DNA of 64,000 nt, from NCBI GenBank assembly GCA_900299195.1, contig OMIX01000033.1, positions 1-64,000 on the forward strand. The letters are read 5' to 3'. Shown here piece by piece: positions 25,974-34,746 of the stretch. The notes below the pieces were generated by a model. The model saw only the letters and a program-made list of their open reading frames with translations. It was not told the origin of the DNA and made no database searches. The stretch's first letter is position 1. The number at the start of each line of letters is the position of its first letter. The position numbers were made by a program, and so were the translations under genes. The stretch comes from Deltaproteobacteria bacterium. Lineage in GTDB: Bacteria > Bdellovibrionota > FAC87 > UBA2466.

Positions 25974-25979
25974 TTAAAT

Positions 25980-27548
25980 TTAGGGACGGTATCGTCCATA
26001 AACCTTTTCAAGAGTCGTAGTAATCTCTCCCAAAGTTGAGTGAGATTGAACGGCTTTAAGAATGACCGGAATAAGATTTCCCCCTTGAGAAGCTACTTGA
26101 TGAAGCTCTTTTTGAACCGCTTGGAACTTCGAAGGATCTCTACGAGTTCTAAAAGCTTTCAGTCGAGCCACTTGTTCAGCTTCGATTTTGGGATTAATAG
26201 CCAACACTGGCTGAGAATGTTTTTCGGTTTGTTGAAAGGAATTTAACCCAACCACAATTCTTTTTTTGTTTTCAATATCCATTTGGTAGTCGTAAGCCGC
26301 TTCCTGAATGAGTCCTTGTTGCCAACCCTCCTCAATACATTTGACGACTCCTCCCTTAGATTCGATGGTTTCGATTAATTTTCTGGCTTCAGATTCGATT
26401 TTATCGGTAAGTTCCTCAACCGCATAACTTCCCCCTAGAGGGTCGACTAGCGAAGGAATGGCCGACTCGTGTGCGATCACCTGTTGGGTTCTCAGAGCTA
26501 AAAGAGCCGCTTCTTCCGTGGGAAGTCCTAAGGCTTCATCTTTGGAATTGGTGTGAATGGACTGAGCTCCCCCTAAAGCGGCTGCAAGGCATTGAAGAGT
26601 GACTCGAACGACATTGGTTTCAACTTGCACTGGAATGAGAGTGCTCCCCGCAGTTTGCGCGTGGAAACGAAGTAATAAGGATTTCTTGTCTTTGGGTGAA
26701 TACCTTTCTTGAATTAATTTCGCCCATAATCTTCGGGCCGCTCGAAATTTCGCCACTTCCTCAAAAAAATCGTTGTGCACATTGAAGAAAAAAGAGAGCC
26801 TCGGAGCAAAGTCATCAATTTTTAATCCGCGATCCAGGGCTGCTTGGACGTAAGTTAAACCATCGGATAAGGTAAATGCGACCTCTTGAATAGCCGTGCT
26901 TCCGGCTTCCCGGATGTGGTAACCGCTAATTGAAATGGTGTTCCATTCTGGGACTTCATTTTTGCAAAACTCAAAAAGATCGGTTGTGATTTTAAGACTC
27001 GGTCCCGGCGGAAAAACATAAGTGCCTCGAGCCATATATTCTTTTAAAACATCATTTTGGATGGTTCCTCTCAGCTTACTTCGAGAAATCCCATTCTTTT
27101 CGGCTACCGCAATGTAAAGACACAGTAGAATAGCTGCGGTGGAGTTGATAGTCATGGAGGTTGAAACTTGATCCAAGGGGATTTGATCCAGCACAATTTC
27201 CATGTCCTCTAAGGAACTAATAGCAACCCCAACTCGACCTACCTCTCCCTGGGCTAGGGAATGGTCAGAGTCATAGCCCATCTGGGTGGGCAAATCGAAT
27301 GCGATGCTTAGCCCTGTAATTCCTTGGGAAAGAAGATAACGATACCGTTCGTTAGAGCTTTTAGCATCCCCAAACCCGGCGTATTGGCGCATGGTCCAGA
27401 CTTTTTTAGTGTACATGGTGGGGTGAACCCCTCTTGTGAAAGGGTAGGTTCCCGGGGCTTCTAGGTTTTTTCCAGCTCTATCTTGAGCTTCATACAAAGC
27501 TTTTTTTTCCATGTGGCCCATCTTAGGGAAAAAGGAAGGATCTGCCAA
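25980..27548 (-). CDS. Methylmalonyl-CoA mutase, large (catalytic) subunit
   Basis: The mutase interconverts (R)-methylmalonyl-CoA and succinyl-CoA using adenosylcobalamin. The 522-residue protein is the catalytic barrel only: [75 protein letters not shown] (catalytic histidine) and [10 protein letters not shown]. The B12-binding domain found at the C-terminus of the human-type enzyme is absent, as in archaeal-type mutases where it is a separate small protein. No such small subunit is in the window. TMY, part of the substrate pocket, supports methylmalonyl-CoA, but related isobutyryl-type mutases cannot be excluded. The acyl-CoA carboxylase at 39770-43328 would supply its substrate. Confidence 0.9.
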   Translation of the reverse strand: MADPSFFPKMGHMEKKALYEAQDRAGKNLEAPGTYPFTRGVHPTMYTKKVWTMRQYAGFGDAKSSNERYRYLLSQGITGLSIAFDLPTQMGYDSDHSLAQGEVGRVGVAISSLEDMEIVLDQIPLDQVSTSMTINSTAAILLCLYIAVAEKNGISRSKLRGTIQNDVLKEYMARGTYVFPPGPSLKITTDLFEFCKNEVPEWNTISISGYHIREAGSTAIQEVAFTLSDGLTYVQAALDRGLKIDDFAPRLSFFFNVHNDFFEEVAKFRAARRLWAKLIQERYSPKDKKSLLLRFHAQTAGSTLIPVQVETNVVRVTLQCLAAALGGAQSIHTNSKDEALGLPTEEAALLALRTQQVIAHESAIPSLVDPLGGSYAVEELTDKIESEARKLIETIESKGGVVKCIEEGWQQGLIQEAAYDYQMDIENKKRIVVGLNSFQQTEKHSQPVLAINPKIEAEQVARLKAFRTRRDPSKFQAVQKELHQVASQGGNLIPVILKAVQSHSTLGEITTTLEKVYGRYRP

Positions 27549-27679
27549 AACTTTTCTTGTGGGAAATTTAACACATCCCTTAAGGAAACAAAGAAGAACA
27601 GTTGAAGGGCTCTTGGCCCCTTGCTAGATTACCCCTTTCGCCTACGATGGGTAGGGCTCTGTTGAAGGAGGCAATTCGA

Positions 27680-28786
27680 ATGACTAAGTTAGAAACTATT
27701 TTTGCGGGTGAACATGAAGAGGTCGTTTTTTGTAACGATAAATCTAGTGGATTAAAATGCTTAATTGCCATTCATAACACTCAGCTAGGGCCTGCTTTGG
27801 GTGGTTGCAGAATGTGGAATTACGAAAGTGTTGACCAAGCTTTAGAAGATGTCCTGCGGTTATCGAAGGGCATGACCTACAAAGCAGCAGTAGCGGGTTT
27901 GAATTTAGGCGGAGGCAAAGCAGTGATCATTGCCGACCCCAAAAAAGACAAATCAGAAGCCCTATTTCGATCTTATGGAACTTTCGTGGAGTCCTTGAAT
28001 GGGCGATATATCACTGCAGAGGATGTGGGAACTGATGTCAACGACATGGAATATATTTTCATGGAAACTTCCAACGTGGTGGGAGTTGCCGAAACTCACG
28101 GCGGCTCTGGGGACCCTTCTCCATGGACTGCAAAAGGGGTTTTAGAAGGGCTTCGGGCTTGTGTCGAGCATCGACTTCAAAAAAATTCACTTTCCGGATT
28201 AAGAGTGGCTGTTCAAGGAGCGGGTCACGTGGGCCAACACCTTATTGAATTGTTTTTAAAAGAAGGAATGCATGTTTTTACCTGCGATATTGATCCTTCA
28301 AAAACTAAAGCTTTATCGGATCGTCCCAACGTCACTGTAGTGAGCACAGAAGATATTTACGAGGTAGATGCTGATATCTTTTGCCCTTCAGCTTTGGGAG
28401 CCATTATCAATGAAAAGACTATTCCTAAGCTAAAGTGTAAGATTGTTGCGGGGAGTGCCAATAATCAATTGGCTACTCCTGAATGTGGAGATGAGCTTTT
28501 TCGAAGAAAAATTACTTATGCACCCGATTATGCCATTAATGCCGGCGGATTAATGAATGTCTCTATCGAATTTGAAGGTTATGATGAGCGAAGAGCCAAT
28601 CGAATGATGAGAAATATTTACTATGTCATGAAAACCATCCTGCAGCATTCTCATATGGAGCATTTACCTGAGTACCAATGTGCCGATCGAGTGGCCCAAA
28701 AAAGAATTGCGGAGATCAGTCGTTTAAGAGGCAGATTCATCGGAAATAGTAAACCCTCTTTCCCTGGTAGAATTGTTCGTCGATAA
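27680..28786 (+). CDS. Leucine/branched-chain amino-acid dehydrogenase
   Basis: This NAD-dependent Glu/Leu/Phe/Val dehydrogenase deaminates branched-chain amino acids to 2-keto acids. Counting from ATG 27680 (369 residues) it has GPALGGCRMW (37-46), the catalytic lysines Lys68 (MTYKAA) and Lys80 (LGGGKAV), AEDVGTDVNDM and the Rossmann motif VQGAGHVGQH. AAGGAGG, eight bases before, fixes this start even though the frame is open for 26 codons more. The C-terminus is rich in basic residues. It probably feeds leucine, isoleucine or valine carbon into acyl-CoA metabolism, fitting the mutase gene divergently transcribed next to it. Confidence 0.9.
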   Translation: MTKLETIFAGEHEEVVFCNDKSSGLKCLIAIHNTQLGPALGGCRMWNYESVDQALEDVLRLSKGMTYKAAVAGLNLGGGKAVIIADPKKDKSEALFRSYGTFVESLNGRYITAEDVGTDVNDMEYIFMETSNVVGVAETHGGSGDPSPWTAKGVLEGLRACVEHRLQKNSLSGLRVAVQGAGHVGQHLIELFLKEGMHVFTCDIDPSKTKALSDRPNVTVVSTEDIYEVDADIFCPSALGAIINEKTIPKLKCKIVAGSANNQLATPECGDELFRRKITYAPDYAINAGGLMNVSIEFEGYDERRANRMMRNIYYVMKTILQHSHMEHLPEYQCADRVAQKRIAEISRLRGRFIGNSKPSFPGRIVRR

Positions 28787-28806
28787 AAAATTGGAGGAGA
28801 GTCTTT

Positions 28807-29970
28807 ATGCAAGATAAGAAAAACCACTTTGAAACGATCGCTGTTCATGCCGGCGTTAAACCTGAACCCACCACCGGCGCCATTATGACTCCTATTTTTG
28901 CGACCAGCACTTACGTGCAAGTGTCTCCTGGTAAGCATCAGGGATATGATTATTCAAGAACCCACAATCCAACTCGAACCGCTCTTGAAACTTCATTAGC
29001 AGCGCTCGAAGGGGGCAAGTATGCTTTAGCGCTTTCAAGCGGTTGCACTGGAACCGATGTTTTAATGCATCTTCTTGAAGTAGGAGATCATGTAGTTTCT
29101 GTGGACGACGTTTATGGGGGTACCAGTCGCCTTTTTAGAACGATTTGGTCTCGACATGGAGTGGAAACCACTTTTGCAGATCTGACCGAACGACCTTTGT
29201 CTGATTTCGTCACTGCCAAAACTAAAATGGTTTGGATTGAAACTCCTACTAATCCTTTACTTAAAATCATCGATATTCAAAAAGTGGTGGCTGAGGCAAA
29301 AAAACTTCCGCATCGTCCCTGGGTGATTGTAGATAATACTTTTGCGAGCCCCTATTTTCAAAGCCCCTTGGAACTTGGAGCAGATGTTGTGCTTCACTCC
29401 ACTACCAAATACATTAATGGTCATAGCGATGTGGTAGGTGGAGCTTTGGTCACCAATGATAAATCCCTATTAGACAGACTTCATCACATCCAAAACTCCA
29501 TAGGGGGAGTCCCTGGTCCTTTTGACGCGTTTTTAATTTTAAGGGGAATTAAAACTCTGGCTCTTCGTATGAAGCGTCACGAGGAGAATGCTTTTGAGTT
29601 GGCTAAGTTTTTAGAGAAACACCCTAAAGTAGAAAGGGTGATATACCCCGGACTGGAATCTCATCCGCAACACGCGGTGGCAAAAAAGCAGATGAAGGGT
29701 TTTGGTGGAATGATCACATTCTTTATTAAGGGAAACCTCGATAACGCTAGGAAGTTTTTGGAGTCGGTGAAAATTTTTGCATTGGCCGAGAGTCTTGGCG
29801 GAGTTGAATCTTTGGTAGATCATCCGGCTATTATGACCCATGCTTCCATTCCTGCTGAAACCAGAAGAAGCTTAGGAATCTCAGATAATCTCATTCGACT
29901 TTCTGTGGGAATTGAGGCCTTAGCTGATTTGAAAGCGGATTTAGATAACGCGCTCAACAGCGCTCATTAA
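28807..29970 (+). CDS. Cystathionine gamma-lyase/synthase-type PLP enzyme
   Basis: The 387-residue protein belongs to the Cys/Met-metabolism PLP family. It shows GYDYSRTHNPTR (46-57), the PLP ring aspartate in IVDNTFASPYFQ, the Schiff-base lysine Lys201 (HSTTKYINGHSDVVGG), and ESLGGVESLVDHPAIMTHASIP near the end. The enzyme makes cystathionine from an activated homoserine or cleaves it to cysteine; homologues of both kinds share these motifs, and I cannot tell which applies. A GGAGGAGA ribosome site lies just upstream, and it follows leucine dehydrogenase by 20 bases, so they probably form an operon. Confidence 0.88.
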   Translation: MQDKKNHFETIAVHAGVKPEPTTGAIMTPIFATSTYVQVSPGKHQGYDYSRTHNPTRTALETSLAALEGGKYALALSSGCTGTDVLMHLLEVGDHVVSVDDVYGGTSRLFRTIWSRHGVETTFADLTERPLSDFVTAKTKMVWIETPTNPLLKIIDIQKVVAEAKKLPHRPWVIVDNTFASPYFQSPLELGADVVLHSTTKYINGHSDVVGGALVTNDKSLLDRLHHIQNSIGGVPGPFDAFLILRGIKTLALRMKRHEENAFELAKFLEKHPKVERVIYPGLESHPQHAVAKKQMKGFGGMITFFIKGNLDNARKFLESVKIFALAESLGGVESLVDHPAIMTHASIPAETRRSLGISDNLIRLSVGIEALADLKADLDNALNSAH

Positions 29971-30007
29971 AACTTTAAGAAATGTTCACCTTGGGCGATA
30001 ATAGGCT

Positions 30008-31294
30008 ATGCCTAAAATCGTCCCGAAGATTAAGCTCGTTTCGCTTCTTCAAGAATCAAGTTTGGTTTTTAAAGCGTGCGCCAAGAAAAGCAAAATTTTA
30101 GCGGCGCTTTCTTGGAAACCTGAAGTTATTAATGAGTTCTTTCAAAAAAAAGAAACGGCCCTTCCCAAACCAGTTTATTCGATTGATATCAAAGAAATTA
30201 AGGGGCTATTAGAAAATTTAAAATCTTTAGAGCCCAAACTTCAGGGGGACCACCCCATGTTGGCTTGGTTAAGACGTACCTTAGAGTCTTACAAACAGGG
30301 GATGTCGCTTTTAATTTCTGTGGAGACCGATCGTTTTTTTGAAATCTCATCAGAAATGTATGGAAATTCCCAAACTAAAATTTTTAAGGGACAAACTACA
30401 AATTTAGAATTAGCTAGAGCCATCTCTCAGCGAATCTCGGTTTGTTCACTGAATGACATTGGCGAGAACTTTCAAAAGAAAAGTGCTATTGAGTTTGCCA
30501 CATCTTTTGAGGAGAGAATTAAAAGAAGGGAACCGGTCATTCCATTAAAAGTGGAAATTACTGATGCGATTACTTCAAAAGTGGTAGCAGGAATGAATAA
30601 GGTTAAACTGAGAAAGGATGCTCGGTTTTCAGAGCTAGAACTGGAAGCACTTTGGAATCACGAAGTGGAATCTCATTGTTTGACAGCTCATAATGGAAAT
30701 TTACAGAAATATTGTGATTTTTTGTCGGCTGGGGGGCCTAGAACCACTATGACTCAAGAGGGTCTAGCTGTTTTTTACGAAGTGTATGCACACACGATGT
30801 CGCAGCTTAGATTTTTGTCTCTTTGCCATCGCGTTGAGGCTATCAGTTTAGCGGAAAGTGGAGCCTCTTTTTTGGAGGTCTATCGATGGTACAAAGATCG
30901 AACTGAAAATCCGCTCGATGCCTTTTTTAATACGCAAAGAATTTTTCGGGGGGCTAAACTCACGGGAGGTGGAGCTTTTACGAAAGATGTAGTTTATTTG
31001 CCTGGGCTTTTAAGCGTTTATAACTTTTTAAAGTTGGCAGTCAAAAATCAAAATCGAGTTTTGGTGGAAAGCTTAGTGTGTGGGCGAATGGCTCTGGAGG
31101 ATGTGAGTACGATCGCCTGGTTAAGAACCCACGGAATTATTGATCCTCCCCAATATATTCCTGCGTGGCTTAAAAACTGGGAAGGGTTACTCAGCTTTTT
31201 TAGTTTAACTGCAGTCTTCGATGGGTTAGATCTGTCCAATGTTCAGAATTATATCGATGAGCAGATGCTTCATGATTGGGATGTAGCTATTTAA
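30008..31294 (+). CDS. QEGLA-motif protein (DUF1704)
   Basis: The 428-residue protein carries the motif QEGLA (250-254, TMTQEGLAVFYEVYA) that names this family, called flavohemoglobin expression-modulating or DUF1704, and related to the tyrosine/tubulin carboxypeptidase MATCAP fold. A metal-binding-like HExxH variant, HEVESH, is at 218-223, 26 residues before the QEGLA glutamate, so it may be an active zinc peptidase. The flanking helical parts (for example KAILSLNDIGENFQKK-like and LAWLRRTLESYKQG segments) are typical of the family. The biological substrate is unknown. Its stop codon shares one base with the start of the next gene. Confidence 0.85.
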   Translation: MPKIVPKIKLVSLLQESSLVFKACAKKSKILAALSWKPEVINEFFQKKETALPKPVYSIDIKEIKGLLENLKSLEPKLQGDHPMLAWLRRTLESYKQGMSLLISVETDRFFEISSEMYGNSQTKIFKGQTTNLELARAISQRISVCSLNDIGENFQKKSAIEFATSFEERIKRREPVIPLKVEITDAITSKVVAGMNKVKLRKDARFSELELEALWNHEVESHCLTAHNGNLQKYCDFLSAGGPRTTMTQEGLAVFYEVYAHTMSQLRFLSLCHRVEAISLAESGASFLEVYRWYKDRTENPLDAFFNTQRIFRGAKLTGGGAFTKDVVYLPGLLSVYNFLKLAVKNQNRVLVESLVCGRMALEDVSTIAWLRTHGIIDPPQYIPAWLKNWEGLLSFFSLTAVFDGLDLSNVQNYIDEQMLHDWDVAI

Positions 31295-32436
31295 TGAAAA
31301 GTCGAAGATATCAAGTTAAAAAAGAGGTTGAGCAAATTATTAAACAAGGGCACCCGTGGATTTTTAAAAGCCATCTTAGTAGTGCCGCCCAGGTGTTTCA
31401 AACGGGAGATTGTTTAGCTCTTGTGAATTCTACTAACGAAGTGTTGGGATACGGCCTATTTGAACGAGATTCTTTAATTGCGATTCGAGTGATCAAGTCG
31501 GGCAAAACGGCTCCCAATGCTGAGTGGTTTAAAAATAAACTCAAAAAAATCTTATCAAAACGAGAAAATATTAAGAACTACACTGAGGGATATAGGGCCC
31601 TTCATGGGGAAAATGATGGAGTTCCGGGAGTTGTGTTTGATGTTTACGGAAAAGTAGGCGTTCTGCAAACTTATACCCCATCGGTGGATCCATTAGGCAG
31701 GTATCTCGCCCAAGTTTTACGAAAAGAACTTCATTTAGAAACGGTGGTTTGGAAGGCCCCTTCTCGCCGAAAAAAAGAAGGGGTCACGCGGCTTCTTTTT
31801 GGAAAAGAGCCCAAATTGCAGTGGATTCGAGAGGGAAAATTAAAGGTAGCGGTAGATGTGGGAGAGGGGCAAAAAAGCGGAACATTTTTAGATTTAAGAG
31901 GTCTTAGGAAATTTCTTTCATTGCAAAACTTGAAAGGTAAGAGGGTTTTAAATCTCTTTTCTTACACGGGAACTTTGGGGCTTGCGGCTGAGGTGGCTGG
32001 AGCATCCGAAATTTGGAATGTAGACATTTCAAAAGGAGCTCTTAAGTTTTCAGAGCAGTACCACAGTTTAAATAAGAAAAATTTTAAGTACATTCCAGCT
32101 GATGTTTTTAGTTGGGTGGATAGTTTGGCTCCGCATGAAAAGTTTGATGTGATCATTGTGGATCCTCCCTCAATGGCCAGTGATGCCAAACAAGTTCCAG
32201 CCGCTTTAAAAGCTTACGCACGGATTTACAAAAGAGTTTTACCCCATTTGAAACCTCACGGCATGATGATTGTGTGTTGTTGTACCTCAAGAATCGGGCG
32301 TCGAGAGTTCACTGACATGGCCAAGAAGTGCTTAATTTCTGTTCTTCCTAAAATGAAATCTCTTTCGGCTGAAGACGATCATCCGGTGGGATTTGCTCAA
32401 GGCGATTACCTCAAGTTGCTAGTTTTTGGAAAGTAG
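31294..32436 (+). CDS. Class I SAM-dependent rRNA methyltransferase, RlmI/RlmK type
   Basis: The 380-residue protein has an N-terminal PUA domain (HPWIFKSHLSSA, about 20-90), a linker with the family signature RALHGENDGVPGVVFDVYG (about 97-115), and a Rossmann methyltransferase domain with VLNLFSYTGTLGL (SAM-binding), DPPSMASDA and VCCCTSRI. RlmI methylates C5 of a cytidine in 23S rRNA; the exact base for this homologue is unknown. The start ATG overlaps the previous stop in TAATG, replacing an upstream in-frame ATG that lies inside the QEGLA gene. Confidence 0.88.
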   Translation: MKSRRYQVKKEVEQIIKQGHPWIFKSHLSSAAQVFQTGDCLALVNSTNEVLGYGLFERDSLIAIRVIKSGKTAPNAEWFKNKLKKILSKRENIKNYTEGYRALHGENDGVPGVVFDVYGKVGVLQTYTPSVDPLGRYLAQVLRKELHLETVVWKAPSRRKKEGVTRLLFGKEPKLQWIREGKLKVAVDVGEGQKSGTFLDLRGLRKFLSLQNLKGKRVLNLFSYTGTLGLAAEVAGASEIWNVDISKGALKFSEQYHSLNKKNFKYIPADVFSWVDSLAPHEKFDVIIVDPPSMASDAKQVPAALKAYARIYKRVLPHLKPHGMMIVCCCTSRIGRREFTDMAKKCLISVLPKMKSLSAEDDHPVGFAQGDYLKLLVFGK

Positions 32437-32444
32437 ATTGAACA

Positions 32445-33539
32445 TTAATTCGGATTAAATCCAATATTAAGTTGCAACAGATACCAGCGTTGTTCTTTTT
32501 CCCATCTTTTATTTCCTAATTCCACTCCGTAGCTTGAAAAATGCAATCGAGTGTGGGGGGGGAATTCTATGCTGAATCCATAAGCGAGATACCCTTGATT
32601 TGCTCCAGCACGAATTCCAAAAACCGAGTGTTTGAGTTCGGTCCCTAGGTGAAGCAACTTGATCACATCGGTAGGTTCTAACACGCGACGAACATCTGCT
32701 GTAAAACTCCACTGCCACCTTTTAGAAAAGGGATAAATCAGAGCGCTCCCGAAATTCAGACTTTGTTGAATAGGGGTAGGTGCAAGGCTGTCTCCCATGG
32801 CTCTGAAGGTAGTGTTTCCAATATCCTCTGCGGTCGCGGCTAAAAAGAGTGAAGGCCCTGTTTTTCCGGAGGATTTGATCGGAACCTTTATTCTCAGGCC
32901 AGCGTTGAGACCAAACCCATAACCATGGCCTGCTCGATTGGAGAGCTCTTGATAAATATTATCGACCAAATTGAGAGCATCTAACCCATATTGATCGATA
33001 ATTTCTTGGGCGGTCAGATCTAGCTCTACACTCGCCCGGTAAAAGGCCCTTACCGAAATGCCTAAGGACAAATAGTCGTTCAAAGAAACGGCTCCACCTG
33101 CGATGAGTCCTTGATCGTGGAAGGCATGAGCTTGTAAGCCTGAGTTTTCTAAATCAGAGAGATCGAAATATCCTCGAGTTTGGCTGAAAAGACTCACTCC
33201 AAAGTGAGGGGCAATGAAGGAAGGCAGAAAATTAAACCTTAAAAACTGTTTGTCTTCGCGAACTAAATGGTCGGAATCACCCTTGAACAAGGCATTTTTG
33301 ATTCGATTTAAGGTGTCGCTAGAATCGGCACCTAAGATGAAGTTGAACACATTGACGTGTGCCCCTTCAATTTGCGCCAATCCAGCAGGGTTGTACCAAA
33401 GTGCATTCGCATCATCAGCTAGAGCGATAAAAGCGTTTCCCATTCCAGTGGGACGGACTCCATCAAATTCATTTAAAAAGGGAGCTGCCCACAAGGCTTG
33501 ATTCATCACAATCAAAATGAAAATGAATAAATGTTTCAT
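32445..33539 (-). CDS. Outer-membrane beta-barrel protein, UPF0164/PorV-like (paralogue A)
   Basis: The 364-residue protein has a signal peptide (about 1-18) and then GVRPTGMGNAFIALADDANALWYNPAGLA (27-55), the conserved opening of FadL/PorV/UPF0164 barrels. The rest alternates between hydrophobic and polar residues, as beta-strands do, and ends in an aromatic-rich RWYLLQLNIGFNPN strand. Such proteins insert in the outer membrane and may carry hydrophobic compounds or aid secretion. A paralogue follows upstream with a 5-base gap, indicating an operon. The specific job is not known. Confidence 0.8.
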   Translation of the reverse strand: MKHLFIFILIVMNQALWAAPFLNEFDGVRPTGMGNAFIALADDANALWYNPAGLAQIEGAHVNVFNFILGADSSDTLNRIKNALFKGDSDHLVREDKQFLRFNFLPSFIAPHFGVSLFSQTRGYFDLSDLENSGLQAHAFHDQGLIAGGAVSLNDYLSLGISVRAFYRASVELDLTAQEIIDQYGLDALNLVDNIYQELSNRAGHGYGFGLNAGLRIKVPIKSSGKTGPSLFLAATAEDIGNTTFRAMGDSLAPTPIQQSLNFGSALIYPFSKRWQWSFTADVRRVLEPTDVIKLLHLGTELKHSVFGIRAGANQGYLAYGFSIEFPPHTRLHFSSYGVELGNKRWEKEQRWYLLQLNIGFNPN

Positions 33540-33544
33540 AAGTT

Positions 33545-34624
33545 TTAGAAACTAATCGTGTATCTAAAAGCAAATCGTCGATTTTCCCTATTGGAATCTC
33601 CTTCTCCCACATCTACTGCGTAGGTGGTTAACTCGAGATTGCCCCCCTTAACTCGATAACCTACGCCTCCTGTCAGATAGAATTGGTAAAGGCCGGCCCA
33701 AAAATAAAGTTCACGAATGTGTTCTAACTGAATTCCCAAGTGAAGATGCTTTCGAAAGGGCAGGGTCGTAAGCTCTAAGTGTTTGTACTCAATAGCTATC
33801 GTTGATTTCACTTTTGGAGAAAAAATCGGGTGGAAAGACAACCCAGCATTGATACTTTGTGAAATCGCATCAGGAACGCCATTGGCTTGAGAGTTTAAAA
33901 TATTTGAAGCGTGGAATTGGGTTCCAAAGACGTCCTTCCAAACAACGCCTAAAGTGGGTAAGAACTTTTCAGGTAGAGTAACCAGTATGCCCAGATCGAA
34001 TCCGACTCCCCAACCTTCTTTAAAAAGACTCGGAAAAGTCGAATCATTCAAAGTGGCCAAGGAGTCGTGAGAAAAGATCCCTTTCATTTGATTGCGAATG
34101 AGGGCTTTGCCCGTAAATCCTAGCTTAAAAAGATTGCCTGCAAAATTACGCCCGAGCGCAAAAGCAATTCCAGCATCTTGTCTTAAATCGGTATCGAGCG
34201 AAACCCCATCCGATTGCCCTGCAAACTGATACGAACCGATTAGGGAAATACTAAATCCTCGCATGGTGAAAGAGGGTAGAGAAGCTGCATTTAAGAAATA
34301 ATAATTTCCTGGGTTTTGTTTGAGCTCTCCAAACATTCGGTAGGGACCGAAACTTTGATTTTTCCAAATTCGAGCCACAGTGTTGAGCCCCATTCCTCCT
34401 TGCAGATCGAGTAAATTAACTTCCCACTTTCGTTTAAATTGATTAGCTACTCCGGCGGGATTGTAGTAAATAGATTGGTAACCCGATGCGTCAGCTGTTA
34501 GGGCGTTTCCCATGCCTAAACCTTGGGGAGATTGATACAAGTCAGTGAGTTCACTTAAGGAGAACGCGCTTTGAATCAAGGGGGAAAAGAGCAGAGCTAA
34601 GACATAAACCTTGAGAAAGATCAT
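33545..34624 (-). CDS. Outer-membrane beta-barrel protein, UPF0164/PorV-like (paralogue B)
   Basis: The frame is open to 34714, but the first residues are polar and not signal-like. A signal peptide begins at Met in MIFLKVYVLALLFSPLIQS, which gives the start 34624 (360 residues); 34651 is also possible. The motif GLGMGNALTADASGYQSIYYNPAGVAN mirrors paralogue A, and the C-terminus alternates as a barrel. It probably forms a pair with that protein. No binding or catalytic motif is seen. It is transcribed divergently from the App1-type phosphatase gene. Confidence 0.75.
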   Translation of the reverse strand: MIFLKVYVLALLFSPLIQSAFSLSELTDLYQSPQGLGMGNALTADASGYQSIYYNPAGVANQFKRKWEVNLLDLQGGMGLNTVARIWKNQSFGPYRMFGELKQNPGNYYFLNAASLPSFTMRGFSISLIGSYQFAGQSDGVSLDTDLRQDAGIAFALGRNFAGNLFKLGFTGKALIRNQMKGIFSHDSLATLNDSTFPSLFKEGWGVGFDLGILVTLPEKFLPTLGVVWKDVFGTQFHASNILNSQANGVPDAISQSINAGLSFHPIFSPKVKSTIAIEYKHLELTTLPFRKHLHLGIQLEHIRELYFWAGLYQFYLTGGVGYRVKGGNLELTTYAVDVGEGDSNRENRRFAFRYTISF

Positions 34625-34735
34625 AAAATAATCTCGAGTTTGTCTGCTCATAGTCAGTTTTAAAAAGTTAAGGTCTCCTTTATTTTTCGGTAAATTGTGA
34701 AGAAAACTTAACAATTTAAAAGTGATAACCCTCTG

Positions 34736-34741
34736 TATAAT
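34736..34741 (+). promoter_or_regulatory. Perfect -10 hexamer abutting the phosphatase start codon
   Basis: TATAAT ends 5 bases before the ATG at 34747. RNA polymerase usually starts 6-7 bases after this hexamer, so transcription would begin at or near the ATG. No clear -35 at normal spacing and no Shine-Dalgarno are seen. Confidence 0.4.
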
Positions 34742-34746
34742 GAGTT

